A stretch of DNA of 49,424 bases from Deltaproteobacteria bacterium (GTDB lineage: Bacteria > Bdellovibrionota > JAJCYS01). The position numbers and the translations under genes are program-made. Location: the NCBI GenBank assembly GCA_029262815.1, contig JAJCYS010000010.1:1-49424 (forward strand), written 5' to 3'. The notes below the pieces were generated by a model. The model worked only from the letters and a program-made list of their open reading frames with translations, was not told the DNA's origin and ran no database searches. Positions 8,738 through 16,547 of this stretch are shown here, one piece after another (position 1 is the stretch's first letter; each line of letters opens with the position of its first letter).

Positions 8738-11218
8738 GTGAAGTTACTAAGACACATCAAGCATAGTTGTATCCTTTTTCTGGCACTTATATCTACTTCT
8801 ATTGCCTTTGGACAGGCGAATATTGGGCTGGCCCCAGAAGTAAAAATTCAATCCATTGAAGTGATTGGCAATGTGCGAATTGAAAAAGATTCCATCCTGA
8901 ATAAAGTTTGGCACAAAGCTGGTGGTGCCTATCGTCTTGACAAGGTCGAAGAAGATGTCAAAAGTTTGTTCGGCATGGGCCTGTTTGATCGGATTTTTAT
9001 CAAAAAACAAACAACTGGACCCGAACAAATTAAATTAATATATATTGTTCGTGAATTACCAGTTATTAAAGAAATCCTTATAGAAGGTAATGATAATTAC
9101 GATGATGACGAGTTCAAAAAAGAACTCGGGCTTAAAGATTTTCAATTGGCATCCCCCCAGAAAATAGAAGATGGTTTTCAAAAAGTTAAGAAAAAATATA
9201 TCGAAAAAGGGTATTACTTAGCAGATTTATCCTACGAGTTAGTTCCAACTGACAAGCCTCAATTTGTGAAACTTTTGATCAAAATTGATGAGCATGAACG
9301 TATTTCAATCCGAAAGGTATTGATTTCAGGAAATACGGCGTTTAATGATTCTGAGATCAAACAGATCATGTTGTCAAAGGAGGGACATGCCTTTAGTTTT
9401 ATGACTCAGGCGGGTCGATATCATGAGTTTATGTTTGCAATTGATGTGCAAAAAATTCAAGAACTGTACCTCAATTGGGGATATGCACGAGTCAAAATTC
9501 GCGACCCCAAAATTATGTATAGCCCCGATAAGCGGTGGGTAACACTTCAGTTTCATATTGATGAAGGCAAGAAGTATACCTTTGGTAAAGTTTCAATTGA
9601 GCCTGATGGGGTTTTCACTGAAGAAGAGTTGAAAGAACGCAGTATCGTTAGAGAGGGCCGAACGTTTAGTGGCGTCGTCATGAAGGCTGAAACAAGACGT
9701 ATCAGTGATTTGTACGGGAACAAGGGATATGCTTTTACAAACGTTGTGCCCGATATTCAGATAGATGATGAAAAACTTGAAGTGAGTTTAGCGTTTAAAG
9801 TTCAAAAAGGATCTGAAGTAACGATTCGAAATATCAACATTAGTGGGAATACGACATCATTTGACAAAGTGATTCGACGCGAACTCCGTATTTACGAAGG
9901 TAAAAAATACAGTAGCAGCCTACGGCGATTAAGTGAATCACAGGTTAAACGGCTAGGATTTTTTGACAAAGTTGTGTTCAAAGATAAGATCGTCCCTGAG
10001 CATCCAGGTCTTTTGGATATTGATATTGAGGTCCAAGATAAAAAAAGCACTGGATCATTGCGCTTTAGTGCCGGATATTCGAGTCAGGATGGGGTCGTCG
10101 CTCAAGCTCAAGTCTCACAGAGTAACTTTTTAGGCTCAGGCCAGTTGCTACAATTGAACGGGGTGCTTGCCGGCTCTCATACCCGTATTATTCTGAACTA
10201 TTATGAACCCTACTTTCTGGATTATCACGTTGGGTTTGGAACGTCCTTATATTACAAAGATCGAAACGTAAACTCAAATTTGGGGCTAAGTTTTACGGAG
10301 TTAAAAGGAGGGGGTACAGTCCAATTTGCCTTCCCGGTTTCTATGGATGCTCAATTCAGTCTGACGTATAAGTTTGAAGACATTACGTTAAAGCATGTGT
10401 TTAACAAAGATATTGTTAAAGATAAAGATAATGAAGGTATTTTAAGCAGTGCCATTGCTTCATTGATTTGGGATTCCCGGAATAATCGCATGAGGCCGAC
10501 CGCTGGTCTGTATGGTTTAGCAGATGCTGAGTTTGCTGGCATTGGCGGAGATTTAAAGTTTTTGAAGACAACTGTAAATTTAAGATGGTATGTGCCAATC
10601 TTTTGGGGCATCGTTTTCCGAACCAATATTCGGTTGGGTGCTGTGTTTTCAATTGGAGATAATGAAATTCCAGTTTCTGAACGATTTGTACTGGGTGGTA
10701 TCAATGACTTGAGGGGATTTAAATACGGGGCAGTGGGCCCTTTGGTCTGTGCAAAGCCGACTCGGTTTGAAGATGGTCGATTTGTATTTGCTGACAAAAT
10801 TAAAAATAGAGACCGTGATATCCCGAACATCAGTTTGTGTGATGGGTTTAATGCAGGTGGGGTCGATTCAGATGGGTTGATGTTCTTGCCTTTTAATATC
10901 GGGGGTCGATTTATGTACCTCTTGAATACTGAGTTTGAGTTTCCGATTTTGCCAAAAATGGGTATTCGTGGGGTATTTTTTGTAGATTTAGGTGCTGCTT
11001 TTGATAGTTTGGATGAGAAGCCTATCGGGAAAGTTGTAAATGATGCAGCTTTTGAATTTCCAGACGGTGTTTCGTTTCCCATTCGCCTGTCTATTGGGTG
11101 GGGGATTCGATGGTGGTCGCCCCTCGGACCATTACGGTTGGAGTTTGGGCATGCCTTGTTGAAAGGTACCGGAGATTTGGCATTTGAGCCGCACTTTGCT
11201 TTTTCATCTGCTTTTTAG
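8738..11218 (+). CDS. bamA: Outer-membrane beta-barrel assembly protein BamA
   Basis: Core of the BAM machine that inserts beta-barrel proteins into the outer membrane. 826 residues from GTG 8738, with a signal peptide (cleavage near AFGQA). Five POTRA domains are expected from about 35 to 430; repeats of IXIXGN (IEVIGNVRI, ILIEGNDNY, VLISGNTAF, INISGNTTS) are visible. The C-terminal barrel (about 440-826) contains the RFVLGGINDLRGF block, which holds the family's VRGF/Y-type Arg-Gly-Phe motif in the lid strand loop, and ends in a C-terminal aromatic residue (FAFSSAF). It lies between lolD and skp, in the order typical of many Gram-negative genomes. Confidence 0.96.
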   Translation: MKLLRHIKHSCILFLALISTSIAFGQANIGLAPEVKIQSIEVIGNVRIEKDSILNKVWHKAGGAYRLDKVEEDVKSLFGMGLFDRIFIKKQTTGPEQIKLIYIVRELPVIKEILIEGNDNYDDDEFKKELGLKDFQLASPQKIEDGFQKVKKKYIEKGYYLADLSYELVPTDKPQFVKLLIKIDEHERISIRKVLISGNTAFNDSEIKQIMLSKEGHAFSFMTQAGRYHEFMFAIDVQKIQELYLNWGYARVKIRDPKIMYSPDKRWVTLQFHIDEGKKYTFGKVSIEPDGVFTEEELKERSIVREGRTFSGVVMKAETRRISDLYGNKGYAFTNVVPDIQIDDEKLEVSLAFKVQKGSEVTIRNINISGNTTSFDKVIRRELRIYEGKKYSSSLRRLSESQVKRLGFFDKVVFKDKIVPEHPGLLDIDIEVQDKKSTGSLRFSAGYSSQDGVVAQAQVSQSNFLGSGQLLQLNGVLAGSHTRIILNYYEPYFLDYHVGFGTSLYYKDRNVNSNLGLSFTELKGGGTVQFAFPVSMDAQFSLTYKFEDITLKHVFNKDIVKDKDNEGILSSAIASLIWDSRNNRMRPTAGLYGLADAEFAGIGGDLKFLKTTVNLRWYVPIFWGIVFRTNIRLGAVFSIGDNEIPVSERFVLGGINDLRGFKYGAVGPLVCAKPTRFEDGRFVFADKIKNRDRDIPNISLCDGFNAGGVDSDGLMFLPFNIGGRFMYLLNTEFEFPILPKMGIRGVFFVDLGAAFDSLDEKPIGKVVNDAAFEFPDGVSFPIRLSIGWGIRWWSPLGPLRLEFGHALLKGTGDLAFEPHFAFSSAF

Positions 11219-11271
11219 TAAAATCGGCTATCATTGCAGAAATTTACTATGAACGTAAAAAGGATAGAGTC

Positions 11272-11919
11272 ATGAGGATTAAGAATTTAGGCTTAGTTGT
11301 ACTTTTAGGATGTTTGTGTGTACCGGGTGTAGGTTTGTCTGCAGCAAAAGGTAACAAGAAAAGTAGCAGTACTCCCAGCAACGATGAGGGTGGCACTCCT
11401 TTTTTGATTGTTCAAGTTCAGGAAGTTTTAAAAGGTTCTGTTGAAGGACAACGTAAAGCTAAACGCCTTCAGGATCAGGTTGGTGTTCGGAAGAAAATAC
11501 TTCAAGCCAAGCGGGATGATCTTGAAGTACTGAAGAAAGAGTACGATAAAAGCTCTCCTTTGATGAATGCAAAAACACGCGCTAAAAAGCAACAAGAGCT
11601 ACAAGATAAATACCTAAAATTTCGAGAGGAAGCTCAGAAAAATGACCAAGAGTTGAAAAAGCTTCAAGGTGACTTGATGGCTCCACTCTTGCAGAAAATT
11701 CGTGATGAAGTGACCAAACTGGCCAACCGCGAAGGTGCCTACATGGCCTTAGCGAAGGATATGCCTGGTTTGCTTTATATAGATCCGGATTCTTCGCGTG
11801 ATATTACGTATGAAGTTACACTTGCTTTAAATAAAACATATCGTAAATCTCAGAAACGAAAAAAAGGGTTGCGTAAAAAAGGTAAGAAGAAACGTAATAA
11901 AAAACGTTCAAGAAAATAG
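11272..11919 (+). CDS. skp: Skp/OmpH-family periplasmic chaperone with polybasic tail
   Basis: Holds unfolded outer-membrane proteins in the periplasm for delivery to BAM. 215 residues, longer than the usual 160-170. Signal peptide at 1-25 (ending GLSA), then a short beta segment (FLIVQVQEVL), the long coiled-coil helices (about 60-150, Lys/Glu/Gln rich, KKQQELQDKYLKF) and a closing strand region (LLYIDPDSS). The last 25 residues are an unusual run of Lys/Arg (KKGKKKRNKK). Start ATG 11272 follows AAGGAT. Position directly after bamA and before lpxD is the classical one. Confidence 0.88.
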   Translation: MRIKNLGLVVLLGCLCVPGVGLSAAKGNKKSSSTPSNDEGGTPFLIVQVQEVLKGSVEGQRKAKRLQDQVGVRKKILQAKRDDLEVLKKEYDKSSPLMNAKTRAKKQQELQDKYLKFREEAQKNDQELKKLQGDLMAPLLQKIRDEVTKLANREGAYMALAKDMPGLLYIDPDSSRDITYEVTLALNKTYRKSQKRKKGLRKKGKKKRNKKRSRK

Positions 11920-11951
11920 TGTTGAAGCTCTAAGTAACAGTGTGAGGGGAT

Positions 11952-13025
11952 ATGGTCACCTTTGAGGAGCTTAAAAAGACTTTTGCTGATCTAGAAATTG
12001 TCAGAGGACAGCGAACTTCTTTCAAAGGTTTCAGCAGCTTAAAGCTGGCTGGTTGTGATGAGGCTAGTTTTTTTGTTGATGAACGATATCGTGACGAGTT
12101 AAGTGCTTCAAATGCAGGTGTATTGATTGCACACACCAAACGTTTTCCATTCGTTTTCGAAGCTTTTAAGGGAACGGTATGGCACAGCCCAGATCCGTTG
12201 CCTGTCCTAGCGGCCTTAGGGGCTCATCTTGAAAAAGTAAAATTTGGAGATGACGAACAATGGTCTGAAGTCGGTGTTCATCCTACAGCTGTGGTTGAAG
12301 AAGGTGCTGAAATTCATCCCGAAGCTTTTGTGGGACCGTACTGTGTTGTTCGGAAAGGGGTTGTCATTGAAGCAAGGGTTAGTTTATTGGCTTATGTCTA
12401 TGTAGGATGCCATGTGAAGATTGGGGCCCGAGCAGTGGTGGGATCTCACGTTTCAATTATGGCGTACACACAGATAGGCAAAGAGTCACGCATCATGGCT
12501 GGCACAGTCTTGGGTTCTAAAGGGTTTGGGGTTCTTAGAGATGGTTCTGGCAAAACAGCTGTATTACCGCAACTTGGGGATCTGAGTGTGGGTGAGCAAG
12601 CATTTATTGGGAGTAATGTCACGATAGATAGAGCAACGTATGGTACAACGCGAGTTGGGCCAAGAGGGTGCATCGATGATCTGGCCAGAGTGGGGCACAA
12701 TGCACATATAGGGTCTGATCTGATCCTTTGCTCTTTGAGTGCGATTGGTGGATCCGCAACAATTGGGGATCGTGTCACCGTAGGGGGTTGCTCTGCTATC
12801 AAAGACCATACAGGCTTAGGTAATGACTCGACACTTACGGGTATGAGTGGCATAGCAAACCATAAGTTTAAACCGGGTAGTGTGTTGAGGGGTGTTCCTG
12901 CTCAACTCTACCCTGATCAGTTGCGGTTTGAGGGGGCGTTAAGGAGAGTGCCAAAGCTGATTAAAAGAGTGAAGGACTTAGAAAAACGTCTTGAGCAACT
13001 CGAGAATGAGGAAAGAGAATTATGA
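11952..13025 (+). CDS. lpxD: UDP-3-O-(3-hydroxyacyl)glucosamine N-acyltransferase LpxD
   Basis: Third step of lipid A synthesis: N-acylates UDP-3-O-acyl-glucosamine from hydroxyacyl-ACP. 357 residues. The N-terminal uridine-binding domain (1-100) is followed by left-handed beta-helix hexapeptide repeats (about 105-320) with many (I/V)G-type turns. The catalytic His is in RVGHNAHIG, equivalent to the AHNVVIG block of E. coli LpxD. A short C-terminal coiled coil (IKRVKDLEKRLEQLE) completes the family's trimer helix. ATG 11952 has GAGGGG upstream. It overlaps fabZ by ATGA. LpxA is the alternative hexapeptide acyltransferase, but the N-terminal domain and TGMSGIANH block favour LpxD. Confidence 0.93.
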   Translation: MVTFEELKKTFADLEIVRGQRTSFKGFSSLKLAGCDEASFFVDERYRDELSASNAGVLIAHTKRFPFVFEAFKGTVWHSPDPLPVLAALGAHLEKVKFGDDEQWSEVGVHPTAVVEEGAEIHPEAFVGPYCVVRKGVVIEARVSLLAYVYVGCHVKIGARAVVGSHVSIMAYTQIGKESRIMAGTVLGSKGFGVLRDGSGKTAVLPQLGDLSVGEQAFIGSNVTIDRATYGTTRVGPRGCIDDLARVGHNAHIGSDLILCSLSAIGGSATIGDRVTVGGCSAIKDHTGLGNDSTLTGMSGIANHKFKPGSVLRGVPAQLYPDQLRFEGALRRVPKLIKRVKDLEKRLEQLENEEREL

Positions 13026-13540
13026 ACCTTGACTCCACTCCCTATGTTTATGATTGGGATGCGATCAAATCACGCATGCCTCATAGGTACCCTTTTTTAT
13101 TTATAGATCGTGTTTTGTCTATCGATGAAAGTGAACTTCAGGCTAACTCAGCTATGATTGGCAAGAAAGTCCATAGCATGAAATGTGTTACGGGAAACGA
13201 ACTTGTTCTCCAAGGGCATTTTCCTGACTTATCTGTTATGCCTGGTGTATTGCTAATTGAGATGCTTGGTCAATGTGCTATGTTCGCTTTGCCTGAATCG
13301 TTTCACGTTAACGAGAAAATGCCGACAGGGTTTTTGTGTAAAGTGGATAAATGCCGATTTCGATCTTTTACCAAGCCAGGCGATGTGCTTGATATTTTTG
13401 TCAAATGTGTGAATGAAAAAGCACAATCCAATTCTCTTTTTTTTACGTTCGAAGGTCGGATTATCGAGAGGAACACGCAGAAGCTTGTTTGTGAGGCTAA
13501 TGTTATGGCTTGCATTGAGAAAATTCAGTCAACAACATAA
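13022..13540 (+). CDS. fabZ: 3-hydroxyacyl-ACP dehydratase FabZ
   Basis: Dehydrates 3-hydroxyacyl-ACP in fatty-acid synthesis, competing with lipid A enzymes for hydroxymyristoyl-ACP. 172 residues, single hot-dog fold. MPHRYPFLFIDRV opens the domain; the catalytic His is in LQGHFPDLSVMPGVLL and the catalytic Glu in LIEMLGQCA. About 20 residues longer than E. coli FabZ at the N-terminus. Start ATG 13022 overlaps the lpxD stop. In most genomes lpxA follows; here lpxB does. Confidence 0.94.
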   Translation: MNLDSTPYVYDWDAIKSRMPHRYPFLFIDRVLSIDESELQANSAMIGKKVHSMKCVTGNELVLQGHFPDLSVMPGVLLIEMLGQCAMFALPESFHVNEKMPTGFLCKVDKCRFRSFTKPGDVLDIFVKCVNEKAQSNSLFFTFEGRIIERNTQKLVCEANVMACIEKIQSTT

Positions 13541-13553
13541 ATAAAGGGTTACT

Positions 13554-14690
13554 CTGAGTCAACGGCAGGAAACAGTCTGGGGCATATCCTCTTTCGAGCC
13601 CAGCGCTGACCGTTTGGCTCAATCCTTTATTGAGCAATCTCCTTCAAAAAAATGGATCGGTTACAGCCAACGAATATACAGTCATCAGTTGGACCATGTG
13701 ATTCAGTTACCCGAAGTTGTTTCCCAGAACTACGGTACCTTTTTCAATCATTTAGGTGTGTTGTTTCAACTTTGGCGACTCTGGCGACTTTACCGATTTT
13801 TGGTGAACACATGGACCACACGTTCACTTGCTGGGATTGTGCTTATAGACTATGGCGCAATTCATCTCCAGCTTATTAAAAGACTAAAAAAAAGAAACCC
13901 TGATTTGCAAGTCGTTTATATATCTCCACCTAAAACATGGGCTTCACGAGCAGGTCGCTTGAAGCAATTGAAACGGTATGTTGATGTCGTTGTTGTCGTG
14001 TATGCTTTTGAGGCAGACTATTTTAAAAAACAAGGCATTCCTTGTGTTCATCTGAAAGGTATCCACAGTGGTACTCCAATGCGACACCCTTCAACTATTT
14101 CTTCAATAATGCCCATTTTGTGTTATCCGGGGTCACGTAGGAGTGAAATTGTTCGTCATGTGCCTTTGGCGATCTCCGCAGTAAAGCAGTTAAGAGCACA
14201 AGGATATCCCGCTAAGCTGTGGGTGAGTAAAGTGCCCCAATATAGTCACTATAATTCCTACTATCCGAAAACTGACTATGTATCTTACTTTCAGGGAGAA
14301 CTGTGCCCCATGTACGCTAATATGGTGGCTTGGGTTTGCAGTGGCACGATGGCTGGACAGGTAGCCACTTTCGGTGTGCCAATGTTGGTCATGTATGATT
14401 TGAGTTCGTTTGCCCATTTTGTATTTCGATCATTAGTTCGATACAAGGGATTTATTTCGTTACCCAATATCCAGTTTTCTAAAGAAGTGTATCCTGAGCT
14501 TGTTGGACCTGTATTGTCTGTTTCGAGTGTAGTTCGTACGCACCTATTTTTGTGGCAAACCCAACAAAAAAAACCCACTTACTATCACAGGTGCTCTCAA
14601 GACTGGGTAGATGTATGGAATTCAGGCTTGAGTTGGCACGAGGGAACAAAACGTATTTTTGGTGAATTATCATGTCAATCATCTCACTAG
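13554..14690 (+). CDS. lpxB: Lipid-A-disaccharide synthase LpxB, divergent, probable CTG start
   Basis: Joins UDP-diacylglucosamine and lipid X into the lipid A disaccharide at the inner membrane (GT19 family). Family blocks seen: YISPPKTWASRAGR (the family's Y-X-SPxxWAW-R region), CYPGSRRSEI (GSR motif), WVCSGTMAGQVATFGVPMLVMY (usual SGTATLE block) and the LPNI segment. An open frame upstream of the TTG at 13614 encodes FEPSADRLAQSF, which aligns with the conserved N-terminal GExSGD motif. The frame opens after a stop at 13542, and the only near-cognate start is CTG 13554, six bases past AAAGGG (13543-13548). That gives 378 residues, like E. coli LpxB (382). The motif is degenerate (F and A in place of both Gly). 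Confidence 0.82.
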   Translation: MSQRQETVWGISSFEPSADRLAQSFIEQSPSKKWIGYSQRIYSHQLDHVIQLPEVVSQNYGTFFNHLGVLFQLWRLWRLYRFLVNTWTTRSLAGIVLIDYGAIHLQLIKRLKKRNPDLQVVYISPPKTWASRAGRLKQLKRYVDVVVVVYAFEADYFKKQGIPCVHLKGIHSGTPMRHPSTISSIMPILCYPGSRRSEIVRHVPLAISAVKQLRAQGYPAKLWVSKVPQYSHYNSYYPKTDYVSYFQGELCPMYANMVAWVCSGTMAGQVATFGVPMLVMYDLSSFAHFVFRSLVRYKGFISLPNIQFSKEVYPELVGPVLSVSSVVRTHLFLWQTQQKKPTYYHRCSQDWVDVWNSGLSWHEGTKRIFGELSCQSSH

Positions 14691-15670
14691 GGTACCGACA
14701 GTTAACCAAGCTTTATCGTGTAGGGTATCAGTGGGGATTATTGAAACAACATCAATTTGGAATTCCTGTGATTGGTGTAGGTAATCTTGAAGTTTGTGGT
14801 ACTGGTAAAACGTCAACCGTTATTGATCTAGCGCATAAGCTTGTGCTTAATGGATTTCGCCCAGCTATTGTTGTCAAAGGGTATCGTAAAGTGGGTCGAT
14901 CTAAGGTATTTGGATTTTCTAGTATGGGAGGGGACCCTAAGCAGTGGTTATCAGAACTTGGGGATGATGGGTGTTTGATTGCTCAATGCCTTTGCGGTCA
15001 TGAGGCCTGGGTTATTGCTGCACAACGGAAATGGCAAGGCGTTGCTTGGGCCGAACAGTTTACAAACTGTGATGTTGTGCTCGTTGATGATGCGTTGCAG
15101 CACTTTGCGCTTCTTTGCGATCGTATGATAGTGACTACTTCCTCACAAGCGTTAATCCAAGGCAATCTGAGGGGAAAATTGTTACGACAAGGACCCACTG
15201 ATATCATGGAAGATCTAGAGTGGATGTGGGTTTGCACCCAAAATACGGATTCAATTGAGGGTCCGAGCTGGGCATTTGTACCTCATCGATTGAAAGCCTT
15301 AGATCTGAAATTAGGTTCACGGCCTATCGATTGGATTTTCGGCAAAGAAGTACAAATTTTGTGTGGTACTGGTCAACCCAATCGATTTGTGGCGACATGC
15401 CGAGAAACAGGCATGGATATTGTGCATGTAACCACTGTGCGAGACCATTATCAGTATACTCAGGGGTTTTGCCAAAAATTGGTGAAACAGCATCCTCAAG
15501 TTGAGGATTGGGTGATTTCTTCAAAAGATGCTGTCAAATTACGTCCTGAATGGTTTTATCCTAGCCGTGTTTGGGTGCTAGAGTCTAAAATTACTTGGAA
15601 TACGTATTTTAGTGAGCAATTGTGGCCTTGGATGGTATCCTTGGTTAGGAACAAATCATGCAATTTGTAA
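14672..15670 (+). CDS. lpxK: Tetraacyldisaccharide 4'-kinase LpxK
   Basis: Phosphorylates the 4' position of the lipid A disaccharide at the inner membrane. 332 residues. Walker A lies in VIGVGNLEVCGTGKTS, and the LpxK-specific DDALQH block (usually DDGLQH) follows VVLVDD, containing the Walker B acidic residues. A basic amphipathic N-terminus fits membrane association. ATG 14672 overlaps the end of lpxB by 19 bases and the gene overlaps the next by 13, so the block is translationally coupled. Confidence 0.92.
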   Translation: MSIISLGYRQLTKLYRVGYQWGLLKQHQFGIPVIGVGNLEVCGTGKTSTVIDLAHKLVLNGFRPAIVVKGYRKVGRSKVFGFSSMGGDPKQWLSELGDDGCLIAQCLCGHEAWVIAAQRKWQGVAWAEQFTNCDVVLVDDALQHFALLCDRMIVTTSSQALIQGNLRGKLLRQGPTDIMEDLEWMWVCTQNTDSIEGPSWAFVPHRLKALDLKLGSRPIDWIFGKEVQILCGTGQPNRFVATCRETGMDIVHVTTVRDHYQYTQGFCQKLVKQHPQVEDWVISSKDAVKLRPEWFYPSRVWVLESKITWNTYFSEQLWPWMVSLVRNKSCNL

Positions 15671-16533
15671 TGGGTCATATAGTATACGCGTGTCTTCTTG
15701 CGATTGGGTTTTCAATAAAATGGATGCCTTCTTTCGTGATGGTTGTAATGGGGGGGCTATTAGGTTCGATTATCAGCATTGTAAGGTTTGATAAAGCCTT
15801 ACTTGCTTTTAAAAACACCAAACACATTTTTCCTAGAAAACGATTTGGATGGCGGATCAAAACAATCGTAGGATTTCATATTCACAAAGGTGTAATGCTA
15901 CTCGAGTGGTGTGTACTAGCTGCTTCGAATCCTAGTGATTTGAAGCAGCGGTGCCAATTAACGAACTATGCATTGCCTGAGCTCACGCGTAAGCATGGTG
16001 GACTGTTGTTGTTTTCGCATGTGGGTCATTGGGGATATTGCACAGCTTTTTATACCTTAGAAATCGGACCTATCGCTGTTGTTAGTCCTTTTCCGCCTCA
16101 CTCGCTCAGGTCAAATATCGTGGAGAAAATTTTACAAAAACATCATGTGCACCTTATCTCTGAGGCGAGAAGTGTTTTCCAAACAGTACGATTGCTAAAG
16201 AAAAAATACAGCATCGCTTGCTTTTTAGATAGCCCAGTTCAAAAAGAGCATGGCTTGAGACTTCCTTTATTTGGAAAACCTGTTTTGACCCATAAACTTT
16301 TAGCTTGTTTACAGATGAGATCTCACCAATATGTGTTTCCGGTCTCTTGCTATCGAAAGTGGCATACGAATACATTTAATATATCGTTCGAAGGTAAATT
16401 AAAACCTGATATGTATGTCTTAAAAGACTATCAAAAACAATTGCACGATCAGACCATGAAGTACCAGCCTTATATTGAGCGATGGATCAAAGCCAGACCC
16501 AGTCAATCCCTGCTTGATACTGAACGGTTTTAG
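15658..16533 (+). CDS. LpxL/HtrB-like lipid A acyltransferase with altered HX4E motif
   Basis: Expected role is late acylation of lipid A, using acyl-ACP at the inner membrane. 291 residues with an N-terminal membrane anchor (about 7-38). The LPLAT superfamily fold is suggested by FSHVGHWGY and by the later CFLDSPVQKEHGLRLPLFGKP block (usual form: ..DQ....g..v.FFG.pa). The catalytic H-X4-E/D here reads His121-V-G-H-W-Gly126, so the acidic partner is missing from its usual place. It overlaps lpxK by 13 bases, so it belongs to the lipid A operon. Either another residue serves, or it is inactive or altered in donor use. Confidence 0.75.
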   Translation: MQFVMGHIVYACLLAIGFSIKWMPSFVMVVMGGLLGSIISIVRFDKALLAFKNTKHIFPRKRFGWRIKTIVGFHIHKGVMLLEWCVLAASNPSDLKQRCQLTNYALPELTRKHGGLLLFSHVGHWGYCTAFYTLEIGPIAVVSPFPPHSLRSNIVEKILQKHHVHLISEARSVFQTVRLLKKKYSIACFLDSPVQKEHGLRLPLFGKPVLTHKLLACLQMRSHQYVFPVSCYRKWHTNTFNISFEGKLKPDMYVLKDYQKQLHDQTMKYQPYIERWIKARPSQSLLDTERF

Positions 16534-16547
16534 GTGCATCAAATCTT

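Noticed and set aside
10351..11082. 243-aa open frame on minus strand inside bamA
   Set aside because: Lies wholly within the well-supported BamA barrel; composition (Pro/Ser/Asn-rich) and lack of motifs mark it as a shadow frame.
12446..12853. 135-aa minus-strand frame inside lpxD
   Set aside because: Opposite the hexapeptide repeats of LpxD, whose periodic codons leave the reverse frame open; no start signal.
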